A stretch of DNA of 8,844 nt from Oscillospiraceae bacterium (GCA_031271525.1 JAISVO010000069.1:1-8844), one strand, 5' to 3'; positions 1-4,924 are shown, counted from the first letter of the stretch. A program made the numbers and translations. Notes: a model not told the origin generated them from the letters alone.

Positions 1-487
1 GGATTTTACCCGAACCTCTGGCGTACGAAGCGTCCACGAGCATTTCAATGTGCAGCATAATATGACCAAGCTCGTGCGCCATCTTACGTCTCAGGGTTCT
101 GCCATGTTCCGTGTATCCGCCTGTCTCCGCGTCCACGGACTGACCCGCGAGTTTTTCCGAAAGATAGATGTATACGTCTCCGTTTATGTAGGTTGTGTAG
201 GCCGTTTCAAGGCTGACCTTGGGAAGGAACTGTACCACCACGTGATAGCGTGACCGGCTCATGTCGATGATGTCCGCTTTGATTTGGCTCAGCTCCCTGT
301 CGTCTCCCCTGTCGGAGACTTCCCAAAAGCGCTTCCAAAGCCCCGCTTTCTTTTTCGCCGCAATGCCGATCAGGGTATCCTTCAGCAGCTCGTCGCAGGC
401 TATGGCGGCTTCTGCCAGCTGATACTTCAGCGAGAGCCGGTGGACCTCCCGCGCGGCTTTCATAATGGCCTCTTTTGTGTATGGCAT
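1..487 (-). CDS. ImmA/IrrE-type zinc metallopeptidase-like protein (C-terminus outside the window)
   Basis: Reading leftwards from an ATG at 487, the frame stays open for 162 codons and leaves the window. The clear signature is MAHELGHIML, with the HExxH zinc site at residues 138-142 (H138, E139, H142). This resembles ImmA/IrrE (DUF955) peptidases, which cleave repressors in mobile elements; the third zinc ligand would lie near or beyond the edge. The first 130 residues are mixed helical and I do not recognise them; no HTH repressor domain is visible. The start is supported by GGAGGT eight bases upstream, and this site overlaps the stop codon of the preceding 80-residue gene, so the two are probably translationally coupled and transcribed from the promoter at 758-785. 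Base composition is less GC-rich than the genes to the right. Peptidase assignment is fairly safe, substrate unknown. Confidence 0.72.
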   Translation of the reverse strand, partial: MPYTKEAIMKAAREVHRLSLKYQLAEAAIACDELLKDTLIGIAAKKKAGLWKRFWEVSDRGDDRELSQIKADIIDMSRSRYHVVVQFLPKVSLETAYTTYINGDVYIYLSEKLAGQSVDAETGGYTEHGRTLRRKMAHELGHIMLHIEMLVDASYARGSGKI

Positions 488-493
488 CGGCTG

Positions 494-736
494 TTACCTC
501 CGACTGCTGTTGAGTATCGACGTAAGAACGACGGTGTATTCATCCTCAAGGCTTCCGTCGGGATCGCCAAAAAGATAAATCTCGAAGTTGTCATAGAGAT
601 AATCCAGCTTCTCCTGCGTCTCGCGGAGACCGGTAAACTTCTCGAGAGCATCGTTTGCGTCTTCCATCGAAGGCGCGTACTTGATCAGGAAATTCAGGTC
701 TTCCCGTCTTTTGGCGTCTATGGCGGTCCTAGTCAT
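494..736 (-). CDS. small acidic protein of unknown function, upstream partner of the metallopeptidase
   Basis: An 80-residue protein beginning MTRTAIDAKRREDLNF and ending SILNSSRR. The first third is basic and helical; the rest is rich in Asp and Glu (for example around YLFGDPDGSLEDEY). I see no membrane segment, signal peptide or convincing helix-turn-helix, and I do not recognise the family. The ATG at 736 is chosen over an in-frame GTG at 745 because AAGGGG lies eight bases before the ATG but directly abuts the GTG. The stop TAA lies within the ribosome binding site of the downstream metallopeptidase, six bases separating the genes. Its position, first gene in a two-gene operon with an ImmA-type peptidase, suggests a partner, substrate or regulator of that peptidase, but this is only inference. 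Confidence 0.7.
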   Translation of the reverse strand: MTRTAIDAKRREDLNFLIKYAPSMEDANDALEKFTGLRETQEKLDYLYDNFEIYLFGDPDGSLEDEYTVVLTSILNSSRR

Positions 737-757
737 CCCACTCACCCCTTGGAGTCC

Positions 758-785
758 AGTATACCATACCGGGGAATTTTGTCAA
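758..785 (-). promoter_or_regulatory. strong sigma-A promoter of the 80-residue protein/metallopeptidase operon
   Basis: On the minus strand a perfect -35 TTGACA (780-785) is followed after 16 bases by TATACT (758-763). Transcription should start near 751, so the leader before the ATG at 736 would be only about 15 bases and begins essentially at the Shine-Dalgarno AAGGGG (745-750). No terminator is visible between the phage gene ending at 830 and this promoter, so read-through from the phage block is also possible. Confidence 0.8.
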
Positions 786-829
786 TCCCCCTCCCCGCCC
801 AAATGTTCTCCGTTATCCGCTCACTGCCC

Positions 830-1042
830 TCACCATCCCAGCCCCGCCAAGAACGGGTCGCCGGACGGCAGCCCGTCCGGGCCTTCGGCCGGGACCAGCC
901 CGGCGGCGCGGAGCGGCGAAGCCGCTTCCTCCCGCAGGCGCGCCAGCTCGGCGTCATACAGGCGTTCCCTCTCGTCCCACAGGGCGAGGACCGCCGCGCC
1001 CGCCTCCTCGGTCAACCCCAGCCCGCTAACCAGTTTCCTCAT
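830..1042 (-). CDS. small protein downstream of the portal, possible remnant of a head-morphogenesis or scaffold gene
   Basis: A 70-residue protein starting MRKLVSGLGLTEEAGAAVLA, with a charged helical middle (around WDERERLYDAELARLREEA) and a Gly/Pro-rich end finishing GLGW. Its ATG overlaps the portal stop codon in the arrangement ATGA (1039-1042), typical of translationally coupled phage structural genes, and its codon use matches the portal. I do not recognise a family. In SPP1-like phages the portal is normally followed by a minor head protein of several hundred residues and then a scaffold; this protein is far too short for the former. It could be a truncated scaffold-like protein or a genuine small gene. 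After its stop there are no further phage structural genes in the window. Confidence 0.6.
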   Translation of the reverse strand: MRKLVSGLGLTEEAGAAVLALWDERERLYDAELARLREEAASPLRAAGLVPAEGPDGLPSGDPFLAGLGW

Positions 1043-2370
1043 GCGAATGCCTCCTCCTTTTTCAGTCTTTCCTGCTCCGATTTCGCGTCCCGCACCCACG
1101 GGACCTGCTCCAACAGGCTCTCGTTGCTCAGTTTCAGCCCGGCGTCCAGCAGGGTCCGCATGATGCTGCTCTCGTTCAGCAGCAGGTCCCGGTTGAACGA
1201 AACGCCCGTTTCGGCGTCCGGCGGCACGGACTTCCCAGTCGCCAGCATGATCGAACGCACGAACGAAAGCAGGTCGCAGAACGACGCCTGCCACTCGCTC
1301 TCCAGCCCGTGGGCGTCCAGCTCGATGTCGGAGTAGAGGGCCAGCAGGGTCATCTGGTTCGGCGCGCCGCGCAGCGTCCCGTCCCGGACGTCGAACCCCA
1401 TCCCGTTCTCGACGATCGCCCCTTTCAGCAGGTTCGCCATCGCGAGGAACCCCTCGTGGCTGGTGTCCACCCGCAGCGTCTCGACCCCGCCTTGGCTGTT
1501 GTCCACCGTCCGCACCTTGACCGCGCCGTACGCCGCGAGGTTCCGCCGGAACTCGGCCAAGTCGCCGCCGTCGTAGTTTTTCAGCACCAAAATGGTGTTC
1601 CGGGCGTCCTCCTGCAAGGCGTTCTGGTAGTCCGAAATCAGCGTGTTCAGCGCGTCCTGCAAGGTTTTCACCCGTTCCAGCAACGGCTGTTCGCCGGGGG
1701 ACTTGAACGCCACCAGCGGCGTCGCCCCGAAGCCGAACTTTTTTTCGTTGACGGTCAGCCAAGGACCCGACGGCAAACAGTCGTCCGGTACCAGCCTCTC
1801 CCCGTCCAGAACAAACCGGCTCACCCCTTGCGGGGTGTACAGCTCCGCCCGCGTGACCGTCCGCCGCCGCCCCGGCGCCCCGGGGAAGCCGGGCAGGAAC
1901 CGCTCCGCGTCGAACACCCGTATCGCGCAGTCGAGGACGGTGTGGTCGCTGTCGGCCCAAAACGGGAGCACCTCGTACGGCGGCAGCCGACGGAGGGTCG
2001 GATTGCCGGACGCGTCAACGCCGGGCGCGAGCCAGCCGGTCCCGCACGCGACGGCGTCCTCCAGAGCCGAACGGACGGTCTTGCGCCGCCGGAGGGTGAA
2101 GAAGGCCGCCAGCTCCGGCGGGTTGACGGTGAACGGGTTGCCGGCGAGGTAGTTGACCTTCTGCCGGACCAGCTTCCCGAACTGGTTGTCCACAAGACGG
2201 TTGTTCGGCAGGTTGCGGCTCTCCTCCAGCAGCCCGTCCCGCCCGATCACGGTGCGGGCGCGGTTCAGGATGTCGTGCCGCCCAGCCAGATAGCGGGCGG
2301 CGTCGAGCTGCGCCTTCCGTCGTTCGGAGCGGAGGAAGCTCCGGATTTCACGCGCGAAAAAATCCAGCAT
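1039..2370 (-). CDS. phage portal protein, SPP1 gp6-like
   Basis: A 443-residue protein resembling the SPP1 Gp6-like portal family, whose dodecamer forms the DNA entry channel of the capsid and docks the terminase. Family features are the N-terminal segment NRLVDNQFGKLVRQKVNYL (about residues 57-75) followed by GNPFTV, an acidic central part with FGFGATPLVAFKSPGEQPLL (about 212-231), then the long helical run LQDALNTLISDYQNALQED (237-255) and NTILVLKNYDG. Length is slightly short but within range and there is no frameshift. The ATG at 2370 has a good AAGGAAGGGG site; the frame is open further upstream to about 2640, but that extension translates the DnaA-box repeats and is rejected. Portal genes usually follow the large terminase directly; here a replication-like module lies between them. 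Confidence 0.88.
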   Translation of the reverse strand: MLDFFAREIRSFLRSERRKAQLDAARYLAGRHDILNRARTVIGRDGLLEESRNLPNNRLVDNQFGKLVRQKVNYLAGNPFTVNPPELAAFFTLRRRKTVRSALEDAVACGTGWLAPGVDASGNPTLRRLPPYEVLPFWADSDHTVLDCAIRVFDAERFLPGFPGAPGRRRTVTRAELYTPQGVSRFVLDGERLVPDDCLPSGPWLTVNEKKFGFGATPLVAFKSPGEQPLLERVKTLQDALNTLISDYQNALQEDARNTILVLKNYDGGDLAEFRRNLAAYGAVKVRTVDNSQGGVETLRVDTSHEGFLAMANLLKGAIVENGMGFDVRDGTLRGAPNQMTLLALYSDIELDAHGLESEWQASFCDLLSFVRSIMLATGKSVPPDAETGVSFNRDLLLNESSIMRTLLDAGLKLSNESLLEQVPWVRDAKSEQERLKKEEAFA

Positions 2371-2632
2371 ACGGTGCCCCTTCCTTCGAGAGAACGGGCG
2401 GAGGGGAAAAAGCCCCGCGCGCACGCGTTGTTGTTCCCCGCTACCTGTTCTTTTTTTGTTTCGTATTTGTTCGTTTAGTTCTTGTTTGGAATAGTATTTA
2501 ATAAGCGGCGGGTTTTGCCGTGACCGGTAAATCCGGACGCGGTGACGCCGGATCCGGTAAAATCTGTGGATAACTATGTGTATAACTCGTGTATAACTCG
2601 TGTATAACCTGTGGATAACTTGTTGAGAACCC
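2371..2632. other. origin-like intergenic region between portal and initiator-like gene
   Basis: This 262-bp gap has no credible gene. From right to left it holds a row of DnaA boxes (2565-2618), a GC-rich stretch with a repeated CCGGTAAA (2524-2531 and 2554-2561) and an ATCCGG/CCGGAT inverted repeat, then a T-rich, AT-rich tract (about 2449-2503) that contrasts sharply with the GC-rich neighbourhood and could serve as an unwinding element. Boxes plus adjacent AT-rich tract next to an initiator-like gene is the usual layout of a DnaA-dependent replicon origin. Origin function is inferred, not shown; regulation or DnaA titration would give similar sequence. Confidence 0.6.
2565..2629 (-). repeat. 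array of five DnaA boxes in one orientation with an 11-12 bp period
   Basis: Read on the minus strand, boxes lie at 2610-2618 (TTATCCACA), 2599-2607 (TTATACACG), 2588-2596 (TTATACACG), 2577-2585 (TTATACACA) and 2565-2573 (TTATCCACA). Three match the TTATNCACA consensus exactly and two differ only in the last base. Start-to-start spacing is 11, 11, 11 and 12 bp, so all boxes face roughly the same side of the helix. A degenerate sixth copy (2621-2629, TTCTCAACA on the minus strand) continues the 11-bp register toward the initiator-like gene, whose stop codon is just beyond it. Confidence 0.85.
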
Positions 2633-2929
2633 CTAGCCAACCTTGTCCCGGATCAGGTATTCCATCTTGCCCAAACGACCGCTCTCGGTGCGCGGCTGGT
2701 ACCGCTGCAAGTAGCCCGCAAGCTCCAGCTCGTTCAGTACCAGCAAGACGGCGTCCCGGCCCTCCGGGAGCAGCGCGGTCAGCCCCCTAGCCGAGTAGTT
2801 CCACCCGGCGGGCAGCATCAGCATCATCGTGAGCAGCCCTTTCGCGCGCAGGCTGAGGGTTTTGTCCTTCAGGTAGGCGTTACCGACGACGGTGAAGTCC
2901 CGTCTTTTCGGCGAACGGATGACCGGCAT
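2633..2929 (-). CDS. winged-helix protein like the N-terminal domain of phage/plasmid replication initiators
   Basis: A 98-residue protein starting MPVIRSPKRRDFTVVGNAYL. The pattern FTVVGNAYLKDKTLSLRAKG, then LLTMMLMLPAGWNYSARGL, a helix-turn-helix (TALLPEGRDAVLLVLNELEL), AGYLQRYQPR and the final GRLGKMEYLI strand matches the winged-helix (HTH_36-like) N-terminal domain seen in Firmicute phage and plasmid replication proteins and replisome organisers. Those are usually 200-300 residues with a second domain; this one ends after the wing, so it is either truncated or a stand-alone DNA-binding protein. The ATG at 2929 is preferred to a GTG at 2980 because GGAGG lies eight bases upstream of it. 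The DnaA-box array begins a few bases after the stop, supporting a role in replication of the element; a transcription factor is the main alternative. Confidence 0.7.
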   Translation of the reverse strand: MPVIRSPKRRDFTVVGNAYLKDKTLSLRAKGLLTMMLMLPAGWNYSARGLTALLPEGRDAVLLVLNELELAGYLQRYQPRTESGRLGKMEYLIRDKVG

Positions 2930-2973
2930 TGCGACGGCCTCCTTCGTATTTGTACAATTTTGTGTTTGTGCGT

Positions 2974-2985
2974 TTATCACGATAA
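2974..2985. promoter_or_regulatory. possible operator upstream of the initiator-like gene
   Basis: A perfect palindrome apart from a two-base centre, TTATCACGATAA, lies in the 72-base gap between the large terminase stop and the initiator-like gene. The gap is AT-rich compared with its flanks. A dyad in this place could be an operator, perhaps bound by the winged-helix protein itself; I could not find a convincing promoter beside it. Confidence 0.3.
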
Positions 2986-3001
2986 CGAGTGGGTTTCCCC
3001 G

Positions 3002-4225
3002 CTAGAACGTAAACACCCGCTCCCGGCCCTCCAGCGCGTAGCGCATTGCGTCCATCAGGTGGTCCGCGCCCCCGGCGGGCCGGGGGAGGACCTTCCCGTC
3101 GGCGTCCTGCTCCCACGCGTAGGTCGCGATTTCGGTCAGAAAGTTGACGCAGCGGGGGTGGACGACGATCGAGCGCCCTTGCAGCTCCCGGATCCCGGCC
3201 CGGACGCTGTCCGGACCCTTCCGGGCGGCGCGCACCCGCCGCAGCCCCAGCTCCCGCAGCTCCTCGATGCTTTTCGGCTCGGCGGCGTCGGCCCGGATGA
3301 CCTCCTTCGAGAACCCCATCCGCTCGATCCTGTCAAAGAGCGCCCGGTTGGTCAGCCGCCGCTCATACAGCTCGTCGAAGACGTAGAGGGTCCCGCCGTC
3401 GAGGACGCCGCAGAAGAGCGCCGCCGGGTCGGCGGTGTAGCCAAAGTCCAGCCCGAAGACCGGGGACGCGTCCGGTTTGCACAAAACCTCCTTCCAATCA
3501 AATTCTTCCTCTTTCCAATCGGTGTAGATCAGCCCTTCGGAGACCCCCCAGTGCCCCAGCCCGGCCACCCGGTAGCGCCGGGGGTCGCGCTCGCGCATAT
3601 GTTCAAACATCTGTTTGTCCTCGGCGCTGAGGAATTCGTTGATCCGGTAATCGACCGTCATCGCGAGGACGTCGGGCGACCCTCCCCCCTGCCGGAAGAA
3701 ACGCGCGTTCAGCCAATGCGCCCCGTTCCACGGGTTGAAGGTCAGCGTGACCTGCTTGAAAACCCCGTCGCCCCGCAGCGATTCGTCGAGGGTGGAGAAA
3801 TCGCCCTCCCGGGTCAGCTCGTACCCCTCCTCGATCCACATCCAGCTCAAAATGCCGGTTTCCGGCGCGAGCGAGGTGATTTTCTGCGGATCGTCCAGCC
3901 CCCGGAAGAAGATTTTCTGCCCGGTCGGGCGGTAGGTCATCTCCAGCGGCGACTCCTTGCAGCTCCAAAACCGTTCGCAGCCGAGCCGACGGGCCGCCCA
4001 CTTCAGTTCGGTGAAACAGGAGTCCTTCAGTGTTCGGTATGTTTTCCGAACAACCAGCGTGTTCGCGCAGGGATACTGCATCATCCGTACGATCAGGTTC
4101 AGCGCGGTCGTCTTGCTCTTCTTGCTGGCGCGGCTCCCCTTGACCACCCGGTACCGCCCGGTGAAGTGCCAGAATTCGCGGTACCCCTGTCCGACCAGCG
4201 CGGGCAGGTCCACGTTCGGCGTCAC
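3002..4225 (-). CDS. terL: phage terminase large subunit, PBSX type
   Basis: A 407-residue DNA-packaging motor and nuclease. The ATPase half shows a Walker A variant GSRASKKSKTTA (residues 30-41), Walker B with catalytic glutamates LSWMWIEE (126-133) and the coupling motif TFNPWN (162-167). The nuclease half keeps the acidic residues expected of the RNase H-like fold: GLDFGYTADP (D260), RADAAEP (D313) and DHLMDAMRYAL (D388, D392). All motifs are present and there is no frameshift, so the protein should be active. Length is typical of the PBSX/Terminase_3 family. The start is a GTG overlapping the TGA of the small subunit by four bases (GTGA at 4222-4225), which indicates translational coupling. 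Downstream one expects the portal, but a replication-like gene and DnaA boxes come first. Confidence 0.93.
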   Translation of the reverse strand: MTPNVDLPALVGQGYREFWHFTGRYRVVKGSRASKKSKTTALNLIVRMMQYPCANTLVVRKTYRTLKDSCFTELKWAARRLGCERFWSCKESPLEMTYRPTGQKIFFRGLDDPQKITSLAPETGILSWMWIEEGYELTREGDFSTLDESLRGDGVFKQVTLTFNPWNGAHWLNARFFRQGGGSPDVLAMTVDYRINEFLSAEDKQMFEHMRERDPRRYRVAGLGHWGVSEGLIYTDWKEEEFDWKEVLCKPDASPVFGLDFGYTADPAALFCGVLDGGTLYVFDELYERRLTNRALFDRIERMGFSKEVIRADAAEPKSIEELRELGLRRVRAARKGPDSVRAGIRELQGRSIVVHPRCVNFLTEIATYAWEQDADGKVLPRPAGGADHLMDAMRYALEGRERVFTF

Positions 4226-4416
4226 AGCAGCCGCTCCCCGCCGCCGATGACGACCGGCGGGGCCTCCGGCTCGCCGTCGCCCTCAAACAGGCCGTGGTGC
4301 TTGCCCAGCAGCTCGGCGGCCCGCAGCCGCTCCCGCCCCACCTCGCCGTCCCCCCGGAGCAGGTCGGTGAGGAACTTGAGGACCTCCTTCGCGTCCGCGA
4401 CGCTCGGTTTTCCCAT
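4222..4416 (-). CDS. terS: phage terminase small subunit, shortened (N-terminal DNA-binding domain absent)
   Basis: A 64-residue protein whose segment ADAKEVLKFLTDLLRGDGEV through RERLRAAELLGKHHGLF matches the central oligomerisation part of PBSX-type small terminases (typically AdEVLefLTxxmRGE ... RxKAAELLGKRyGLF). Full-length members are usually 130-250 residues with an N-terminal helix-turn-helix that recognises pac or cos DNA; this is missing here. Translation starts at an ATG at 4416, with a G-rich but weak ribosome site, directly beside a structured repeat (4441-4539) that may have replaced the 5' part of the gene. The frame ends in a four-base overlap with terL. It may be a genuine short variant or a remnant; the family assignment itself is fairly secure from sequence pattern and position. 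Confidence 0.72.
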   Translation of the reverse strand: MGKPSVADAKEVLKFLTDLLRGDGEVGRERLRAAELLGKHHGLFEGDGEPEAPPVVIGGGERLL

Positions 4417-4440
4417 CGTCTTGACCCCCCAACTGTGTCA

Positions 4441-4539
4441 CTCTAAAAACTCCCCGCTTCGGCTTGCGATGCCGGGCTAAAGCCCCTGTTCGCAAGCCCT
4501 CCGCTCGTTCGCCTATCGTCGAACATGGAGTTTTTAGAG
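4441..4539. repeat. 99-bp structured element with 13-bp terminal inverted repeats (MITE-like)
   Basis: The ends are perfect inverted repeats, CTCTAAAAACTCC (4441-4453) and GGAGTTTTTAGAG (4527-4539). Inside are nested stems: GGCTTGCG (4461-4468) pairs with CGCAAGCC (4491-4498) around a smaller GGGCT-AA-AGCCC hairpin, and GTTCG pairs with CGAAC near the right end. The whole would fold as a branched, cloverleaf-like structure on either strand. It carries no credible gene and resembles miniature inverted-repeat elements or extragenic structured repeats. No clear target duplication is visible. It sits immediately upstream of the shortened terminase small subunit. Confidence 0.65.
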
Positions 4540-4563
4540 CTTCTTAACTTGTTTTTTTGCGGC

Positions 4564-4591
4564 AAAAAAAGACTATTGTTGTTGACAATAG
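4564..4591 (-). terminator. intrinsic terminator, minus strand, overlapping the toxin promoter
   Basis: The stem CTATTGT (4573-4579) with ACAATAG (4585-4591) and a five-base loop is followed on the minus strand by CTTTTTTT (4564-4571). It would stop the antisense RNA or read-through from the arpU-like gene before the terminase genes. On the plus strand the same hairpin is followed by CCCTTTTT, so it may work both ways. The -35 box of the plus-strand promoter (4582-4587) lies inside its loop and right arm. Confidence 0.65.
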
Positions 4592-4611
4592 CCCTTTTTA
4601 GGGTATATACT
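4582..4611 (+). promoter_or_regulatory. sigma-A promoter of the small hydrophobic peptide gene
   Basis: A perfect -35 TTGACA (4582-4587) is followed by TATATACT (4604-4611), giving either TATATA at 16 bases or TATACT at 18 bases spacing. Transcription should start around 4618-4621, leaving a leader of about 77 bases before the ATG at 4697. The leader begins with a small hairpin GCAGA...TCTGC (4621-4637). Confidence 0.75.
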
Positions 4612-4696
4612 CCAAATTGTGCAGAGAACGGATCTGCGGGACGGTTTGCCAAGCCCATGATACCCGGGTTTCCGGAAGAATGTGTGGTGAGGCACC

Positions 4697-4792
4697 ATGT
4701 CGGTCTATCAGGTACTTATGCTGGCGCTCACGCTTGTGAGGGCGGCGTTACAACTGGCGGCGCTGCTGCGGGACCGAAATGACATGAAATAA
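4697..4792 (+). CDS. 31-residue hydrophobic peptide, holin-like type I toxin candidate
   Basis: The peptide begins MSVYQVLMLALTLV, continues with an Ala/Leu-rich hydrophobic stretch to LLR and ends in the charged tail DRNDMK. This form, a short polar MSVY start, one membrane helix and a charged end, matches the putative holin-like toxin family (relatives typically start M[ST]VYEAL.LMI), membrane peptides of type I toxin-antitoxin loci in Firmicutes. An Arg within the hydrophobic part is unusual. The GGTGAGG ribosome site is folded in a hairpin with the start codon (4685-4697), as is common in such toxins. It is the only plus-strand gene here, with its own promoter, a terminator whose stem includes the stop codon, and a convergent perfect promoter for an antisense RNA. 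Activity is inferred from these features; a short chance frame is unlikely but possible. Confidence 0.68.
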   Translation: MSVYQVLMLALTLVRAALQLAALLRDRNDMK

Positions 4793-4827
4793 CCGCCCCT
4801 TCCCCAAGCCGGCGGTTATTTCTTTTT
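4787..4827 (+). terminator. intrinsic terminator of the toxin-like mRNA, probably bidirectional
   Basis: An 11-bp perfect stem, AAATAACCGCC (4787-4797) with GGCGGTTATTT (4811-4821) and a 13-base loop, is followed by CTTTTT (4822-4827). The toxin stop codon lies inside the stem. On the minus strand the hairpin is followed by TTATTTCATG, a weaker tail, so antisense RNA may stop here or read on to 4564. Confidence 0.78.
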
Positions 4828-4867
4828 GAAAACCATTCGGCAAGCCGTTTAACAGCTTCCGTTCTCT
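4787..4867 (-). ncRNA. candidate antisense antitoxin RNA to the 31-residue peptide mRNA
   Basis: Transcription from the promoter at 4874-4902 would start near 4867 and run toward the peptide gene, with no reading frame of its own that I would credit. If it stops at the shared hairpin it is about 80 bases and pairs with the 3' end of the toxin mRNA; if it reads through to the terminator at 4564 it is about 300 bases and covers the whole mRNA. Both layouts occur in known Firmicute type I loci (Fst/par style and TxpA/RatA style). The 5' part can fold (CGGC-TT-GCCG near 4840). The boundaries are predictions. Confidence 0.55.
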
Positions 4868-4873
4868 GCCATC

Positions 4874-4902
4874 ATTATACCAGACCGACAGCCCGCTGTC
4901 AA
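4874..4902 (-). promoter_or_regulatory. perfect consensus sigma-A promoter for the antisense RNA
   Basis: On the minus strand TTGACA (4897-4902), a 17-base spacer and TATAAT (4874-4879) match the consensus exactly, stronger than the opposing toxin promoter. No minus-strand gene begins downstream before the convergent peptide gene, which points to an RNA product. Confidence 0.85.
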
Positions 4903-4924
4903 CCGGAATCTTCCTCTCCCCATC

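Noticed and set aside
811..825. GTTATCCGCTCAC, identical to part of the E. coli lac operator
   Set aside because: Thirteen matching bases without the full symmetric site and without a LacI-family context; most likely chance.
742..957. 71-codon minus-strand frame over the end of the 70-residue gene
   Set aside because: It runs through the promoter at 758-785 and lies in a shifted frame over the better supported, translationally coupled gene.
1309..2478. Plus-strand open frame opposite the portal
   Set aside because: Antisense to the portal with no family likeness; a GC-driven shadow.
2565..2618. CRISPR array
   Set aside because: Repeat units are 11-12 bp without spacers of 30 bp or more, and the unit equals the DnaA box.
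2371..2640. N-terminal extension of the portal frame across the DnaA-box array
   Set aside because: The extension translates the repeats, has no family similarity and starts from a poor codon, while the ATG at 2370 has a good ribosome site and gives the expected portal N-terminus.
2960..4480. Long plus-strand open frame opposite the large terminase
   Set aside because: It is antisense to a gene with complete terminase motifs, has no recognisable domain, is rich in Pro, Arg and Val, and arises from high GC content.
4441..4539. tRNA-like cloverleaf
   Set aside because: The branched fold lacks T-loop and anticodon-arm sequence features and has long A/T-rich terminal arms, so it fits a repeat element better.
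4525..4782. 85-codon plus-strand frame overlapping the toxin-like gene
   Set aside because: It starts inside the right arm of the 99-bp repeat, upstream of the promoter at 4582-4611, and lacks a ribosome site; the 31-residue frame with promoter, hairpin and terminator is the better choice.
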